A DNA stretch of 64,000 bases from Ephydatia muelleri. Its lineage: Eukaryota > Porifera > Demospongiae > Spongillida > Spongillidae. Shown here piece after piece: positions 59,701-64,000 of the stretch (the stretch's first letter is position 1; each line of letters starts with the position of its first letter). Under the pieces are notes generated by a model that was given only the letters and a program-made list of their open reading frames with translations, did not search any database and was not told where the DNA came from. The stretch is from the NCBI GenBank assembly GCA_013339895.1, contig JABACO010000014.1:7627556-7691555 (forward strand), given 5' to 3'. The position numbers were made by a program, and so were the translations under genes.

Positions 59701-61125
59701 GTTCTGGAATCATGACCAGTGGCATCAAAAATGTAGCATGATTTTGCATGATCCTGTATGAGGAAAAATTAACAGTCAAAATCTGGACCTTGTAGTGGCT
59801 CTTTAAAGGAACCTTTCAAGTGGAAATGCAGAATGAGCACAATGCGACATGAGTCTCTTTTACTATGCATAGTACCAGAAATCACATAAGTTTTCTTCTC
59901 ACTCTTAGGCACTTGTGTTCAAGTGGTGCAATACTAACTAACATGCTTGTAGAAGATATAAACCTAAATCAGCATTGGTGCACGTTATCTGCTATTGCAC
60001 ATCCATTTAAGCATCTGGTGCTCTAGCCTAGTAAGCTAAAACAAAATTGTAAATCGGTCAGATTACAAATGATGAGCACATGCATGCAGTTTGTGGAGTC
60101 AGGTGCAACATGTCTGTCTGAATGGAATACAATTGCACCTAATAAAAAATTAAAATAAATACATAAAATACCACATTCATAGATTTGCAGTTTCATTAAA
60201 TGTTCCTGGGAGCTGGATAGTATTTAATATCACCACCTCAAATTTGTCTAGTGGTCCTTTCCATGAGCATGTGCAGGCAGCAAGAAATGTTCGCATATCG
60301 TTTTGACAGCTTTTGTCTTCAAAGCACTTTTTGGAGGTGGGGAAAAAACATTGTTTGAAATATGTCATTTTGGCGTAGTTTTGTTTGAAAAAAGGACACA
60401 TTCTATTTTTATTTTGTTACATACCTGGTCTTTTATAGATGGATCAACAGATTCATTACAAGTGGGACAATCAAACAGACTGGAAATAGATTTTGTTGTG
60501 TTGTAGAAAAGTTATATTAAGCATTTTAAAACCAAACTTTGGAATGATAGACTAATGATACAAAAAGAAGAAAATCACATCATTTTAATGATAGTTCAGT
60601 AATCCTCAATGATTATTTGTATACACAAAGGTAACATTTGTCCACAAATCTGAAAAAGAGCAGGGCTTATATGTGTGAAGCCCTTGGCATAGCACTGCAA
60701 TGATGTAATTGAATTCTGCACACATAATGATGTGTTAGCACATAAATGATTGTTTTGTCTGTACATGTAGCAAGAATCTACAATGACTGGTTGCACATAA
60801 TATACACTCACATAAATAAAAAAATTTGTGCAGTGTGGGAGAATGTAGTTGACATTATTTGTATCTTTAAAAAAGTGTATACTCCATGGCTGTTCTGCCA
60901 CACATGCAAAACAAAACAATGCATAGTAGAGCAAAATAATGAATTAAAGTCCTACCTGCTTGGAAGGCACGTTTTACAAATTCGGTGTCCACATATGATT
61001 TGATATGGGGTGCGCAATATTGTTTTGCATAATCCGCAATGGAATAATTTAATTTTTAAATCATCAAGCTGCTTTCCTTCCTTGTCATAGACTTGTATAG
61101 CCCTTGTTTTTATCTTGCATATCAT
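56769..61125 (-). CDS. TRAF family protein, six exons, 377 aa
   Basis: Exons on the minus strand: 61125-60956, 60479-60425, 60326-60237, 59753-59688, 58874-58737 and 57383-56769. Every joint has GT/AG and matching phase. The RING finger spans exons 1-2 with C30, C33, C45, H47, C50, C53, C61 and C64 (C3HC4). Exon 3 (residues 76-105) keeps only a fragment of a TRAF zinc finger (CFEDKSC, CTCSWKGPLDKFE). Exon 5 (128-173) is helical (LLELKSGLKNLEDMYHQ). Exon 6 carries a helix and the TRAF-C/MATH domain (about 217-367: VVWKV, PFYTSAHGYRLCLRAYLYGD, LLWPF, ASGFPQF). TRAFs link TNF/Toll-type receptors to NF-kB and kinase signalling. The ATG at 61125 is the first after an in-frame TAA. The protein is shorter than typical TRAFs because of the reduced zinc-finger part. 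Confidence 0.85.
57761..57930 (+). mobile_element. R2-like 3' fragment in TRAF intron 5
   Basis: ELYGR/NLNIVRANMRAIMS-type text and 3' UTR almost identical to 58170-58330, in the antisense direction of the TRAF gene. It ends with AATAATGA..AATAATAA. Confidence 0.7.
57950..58350 (+). mobile_element. Second R2-like 3' fragment in TRAF intron 5
   Basis: Open frame 57963-58268 (SEAGVTAGAAAQATELRKHE, LGWLCIPLVVESYGAWGKEA, YGRLNLNLVRANVRAIM) is the uninterrupted end of the endonuclease domain of the family. It is followed by the 3' UTR and an (ATA)n/(AATA)n tail at 58328-58366. It is the least decayed 3' end in the window. Confidence 0.8.
58430..58620. repeat. Hairpin-bearing dispersed repeat, copy 2
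   Basis: TAGGACAGTTTAGTTTTAGG..TACTGTACCTTATTTTCTTGCCTATTGCAC matches the right half of the unit at 16.1-16.2 kb. The inverted arm is weaker here. It lies inside intron 5 of the minus-strand TRAF gene. Confidence 0.4.
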
Positions 61126-61311
61126 AATGTAGTGCAATTGTCTGTCATAAGAGAATTAAAGTAAATAGCTAGTAAGCTTAAGAACAGTATAATTATTCCA
61201 AACAACAATTTTGCCACTGAAGCTGTAAAGACTCACACAACATTGACAATTTATGAATTTAATATTTGAACATTTTCCTCTTCTTCAACCGTTACACTAG
61301 AGCGCTGTGTA

Positions 61312-61723
61312 ACATTTGCAACTTGTATTTCATTTTCTATTTATAATCAGCTCAGGAGACATTTCCTTTGCATCGATAGAATGAGTCAAGCAATTGGTCA
61401 GATTTGGCATGGGGATAATAACCTTTGGGCTATTGCTTGCTGAAAACTCTGCAGTGCATCCCATCCAGAGGTAATTAATATCCTGAGGTACACAGTAAAT
61501 GATTTCCACCTGCATTTATTGGCACATGGTGATTTGGTAATAGGTACATGTACAGTACTAAAACTATGCACAAAAAAAAAGTGGTGCAGCCGGTTGTATA
61601 TTCTTGGTCATGGCTCAAAAATTTGTAATACGAATCTATGCAACTGGCAATCTCTTATTTCCACTCCAAACACATACATACATATAGGAATACACACTAG
61701 CTTTAAATAGTGTTTCTTAAACA
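61312..61723 (-). repeat. Probable 3' LTR of the right gypsy element
   Basis: On the minus strand a purine-rich tract (AGGGGGTCAAGGGA, 61737-61724) is followed by TGTTTAAGAAACAC at 61723, the expected polypurine-tract-to-LTR junction. CCAATAAATG near 61520 could be the poly(A) signal. The far end is guessed at TGTTACACA near 61312. Only one LTR is in the window, so the ends are unproven. Confidence 0.4.
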
Positions 61724-61889
61724 TCCCTTGACCCCCTATCCCACAGGTGCAGTACTATGACAGGAAGTTCAGTTGGAAATAGTATTCATCCTCCACAAAG
61801 GGTTTAAGGGTCTATTCAGAGCCTTGCTGTCTATCACATTACATTCGTCCCACTGTACTTTAAGCTTGTCCTCAAGCTTAAAATTGGAC

Positions 61890-64000
61890 TTAGTAAAAAT
61901 CAGGAGGTCGTCGGTCATGTTGAGGGTAGCGCCTCTGTGCTTGGTCCAACGTTGGTGGGGCCTCTTGTCCTTCTAAATCTATTGGGGGCAGGACTGCTGG
62001 TGGAACCTCCAGAACAATTTCTGGTTGTGGAGTGGAATCTGCTGGCACTGATAAGTGTTCAATGCTTGCTGGTTCCCACTCAACCTCTCTTGACAGTGTG
62101 CTCTCCTTCTCCCGTACTATACAGCGCCGTATTCTGTTAATGTGCACCACTTTAGACCTCAGTGACTTTCTGTGCTCAATTTGCAAAGTTACTGGGGAGT
62201 GAACTTTCTTAATAACCCATCCACCCTCCCACTTTGGATCCAATTTTCCTGCTGTTGGGTTTTGTAGCCAAACAGCATCACCTTCACAAAACTCCCTACT
62301 TTGGGTATGTGTGTCATAATGTTCCTTTTGACGCTTAGCTTCCTGTACTATGTGACACTCCACCATGTCACGTAACTCAGCCATTTTAACCCTAAGGTTG
62401 CTGTCATATGAGGTGGGGTCCTCTGCACTACTGTTAGTCATAGATGGTAAAGATGGCAGAACAGGATCTCGTCCCATCATAAGGACAAATGGACTGAACC
62501 CTGTAGAAGCATTAGATGCTGTTCTGTATGCATATAGCACCAATGGTAGATTTCCTTCCCAGTCTACGTCATTCTGTTCTGTATAACACTGAAGGAGTTG
62601 CAGCAAGGTTCTATTAAAACGTTCTACCATTCCATCACCTTGCGGGTGGTATGCTGTTGTTTGGGACTTGAGGACTCCAAATGCTGCACATACCCTTCAG
62701 ATCATGGTGCTCTTAAAGTTAGCACCTTGGTCAAAGTGTAATATTCCAGGGATCCCAAAGCGTGAAAACAAGTCAATTAGTATCCCAGCAATACACTCTG
62801 CAGTCTGGTTAGGCATTGGTATAGCTTCAGCCCACTTCGTGAAATCGTCTTGTAAGACTAAGAGATAGCGATTGCCTCTGCTGGATAGTGGCAATTGCAA
62901 TACATCAACAGCCAACATCTGCCAGGGGTGTCCAATTGGAATATTTGTCATTGGAACGGGTGTCGGCATTGGCAGCTTGGACCTTTGGCACACCATACAA
63001 CTCCTGCAGTATAGCTCCGTGTCCTTGGCCATTCCAATCCAATATGCTGTACGCTTCAGCCTCTGTAGGGTTTTCTCCACACCTTGATGTCCCGAACTTA
63101 TGATGTCATGATCTTTTGAGCAGAAAGCCACTGTAGTGGTTGGTGGTCTGTATGCAAGACAAATGCTTGTCCAAGTAGATAGTGTCTGAATTGCTTCACT
63201 GCATATAGCACTGCCAAACATTCCCTCTCAATGACACTGTATTGTCTCTCAGCATGGGTCAGACTTCTGCTTGCATATGCCACTACATGTCCATCCTGTT
63301 CTAATACCGCTCCCAAACCAACAGCACTGGCATCAGTCTGGAACTCAAAGTCTTTTGTTAATAAATGATAACATAGCACTGGAGCCTGAGATAGAAGATC
63401 TTTTAATCTCTGGAAACAGTTCTGGCATTCTTCAGTCCATACAAATGTGGCAGTCTTTTCAGTCAGATAGTGTAGAGGTGTAGCTATGTCAGCAAATTGT
63501 TGTATGCATCTGCGATAGTATGAAGCTAGACCAAGGAATTGTCGTATTTCAGTAACAGTCTTAGGAATCGGCCAATCCTTGATAACAGCTATTTTCTCTT
63601 TAATTATCCGGAGACATTCCTGACTCTGAAAATACATGTCCCAGGTAGTGCACTTTGTGCAGTCCTAACTGGCACTTGGATCCCCTCAAAGTTAGTCCAG
63701 CATTGGCCAGTCGCTCAAACACCTGCTATAAATGTTGAAGATGACACTTCATATTGGGTGAATGGACCAGCACATCATCAATATAACTGGTCGCAAATGG
63801 TAGTCCATGTAACACCTTATCCATCAGTCTCTGGAACGAGCTGGGTCCACCTGTTACCCCAAATGGCATCCTGCAAAACTCATATAGACCCATACCAGGA
63901 CCAGGACAAAAGCAGTCTTGATGCAGTCCTCCTCCTTTACTGGCAATTGCCAGTATCCAGAATGTAGGTCGAGCTCTGAGAAGACTTTGGATTCTGAGAG
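61890..64000 (-). pseudogene. Ty3/gypsy pol: RT, RNase H, integrase with GPY-like end; runs off the window
   Basis: From the window edge downward on the minus strand: RT with the YIDDVLVHSPN box near 63785-63750, GSKCQL and HYLGHVF near 63680-63640, then the 63637-63098 block with IRQFLGLASYYRRC and RNase H (FQTDASAVGLGAVLEQDG, HTDHQPLQWLS). An integrase zinc part (HQGVEKTLQ..C..C) and core (LAVDVLQLP, HFDQGANF) follow at 63090-62697. The block 62630-61890 has MVERFNRTLLQLLQCY with the catalytic Glu, and a C-terminal KWEGGWVIKKV..VHINRIRR module. There is a stop in RT (QHL*QVF), a frame change at 63637, and a joint from RNase H straight into the integrase finger that lacks the tether region. 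Confidence 0.88.

Overview
The window looks like gene-poor, AT-rich, repeat-laden DNA from an animal, most likely a marine invertebrate. A demosponge fits best, because of the expanded TRAF-type genes, short introns with GT..AG borders, frequent ACATGTA words, and a mix of Ty3/gypsy, RLE-type LINE, CR1-like and cut-and-paste elements. The species call is inference. Nothing bacterial, no CRISPR array and no rRNA or convincing tRNA gene was seen. One 100-N assembly gap is present at 40325-40424.

Layout. 1-6064 is a broken Ty3/gypsy element whose 5' part (LTR, gag, protease, RT start) lies on the minus strand and whose RT/RNase H part lies on the plus strand. Its 254-bp LTR is split by a 3.4-kb DNA transposon with perfect 32-bp terminal inverted repeats and a TAA target duplication. 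6197-9876 is a near full-length but frameshifted R2-like LINE, whose 3' ends recur at seven other places. 11842-14518 is an intact two-exon TRAF-like gene with two MATH domains and a predicted membrane tail. 18060-24740 holds a five-copy tandem family of tiny genes sharing promoter, splice sites and UTRs. Three of the copies end in a CaaX prenylation box after splicing. 27.5-39.15 kb is a degenerate satellite of roughly 175 bp in opposing orientations, surrounding LINE fragments. 41.5-45.6 kb holds microsatellites, a fibronectin-III exon and a possible retroposed ORF. 46-47.4 kb holds hAT/ZMYM-type transposase fragments. 49.5-55.6 kb holds an unknown multi-exon gene, integrase remnants, two copies of a glycosyltransferase-like fragment, a beta-lactamase-like fragment and two large ACAT/ATGT microsatellites. 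56769-61125 (minus) is a clean six-exon TRAF gene of 377 aa. 61.3-64 kb is a second Ty3/gypsy element on the minus strand that runs off the window.

The most interesting candidates are the tandem family of about 24-31 aa CaaX-ending micropeptides with an ETS/CCAAT/TATA-like promoter module, the double-MATH TRAF protein with a spliced membrane anchor, and the structurally intact DDE transposon nested in an LTR. All splice models were built by eye from GT/AG sites and reading phase. No transcript or database evidence was available.
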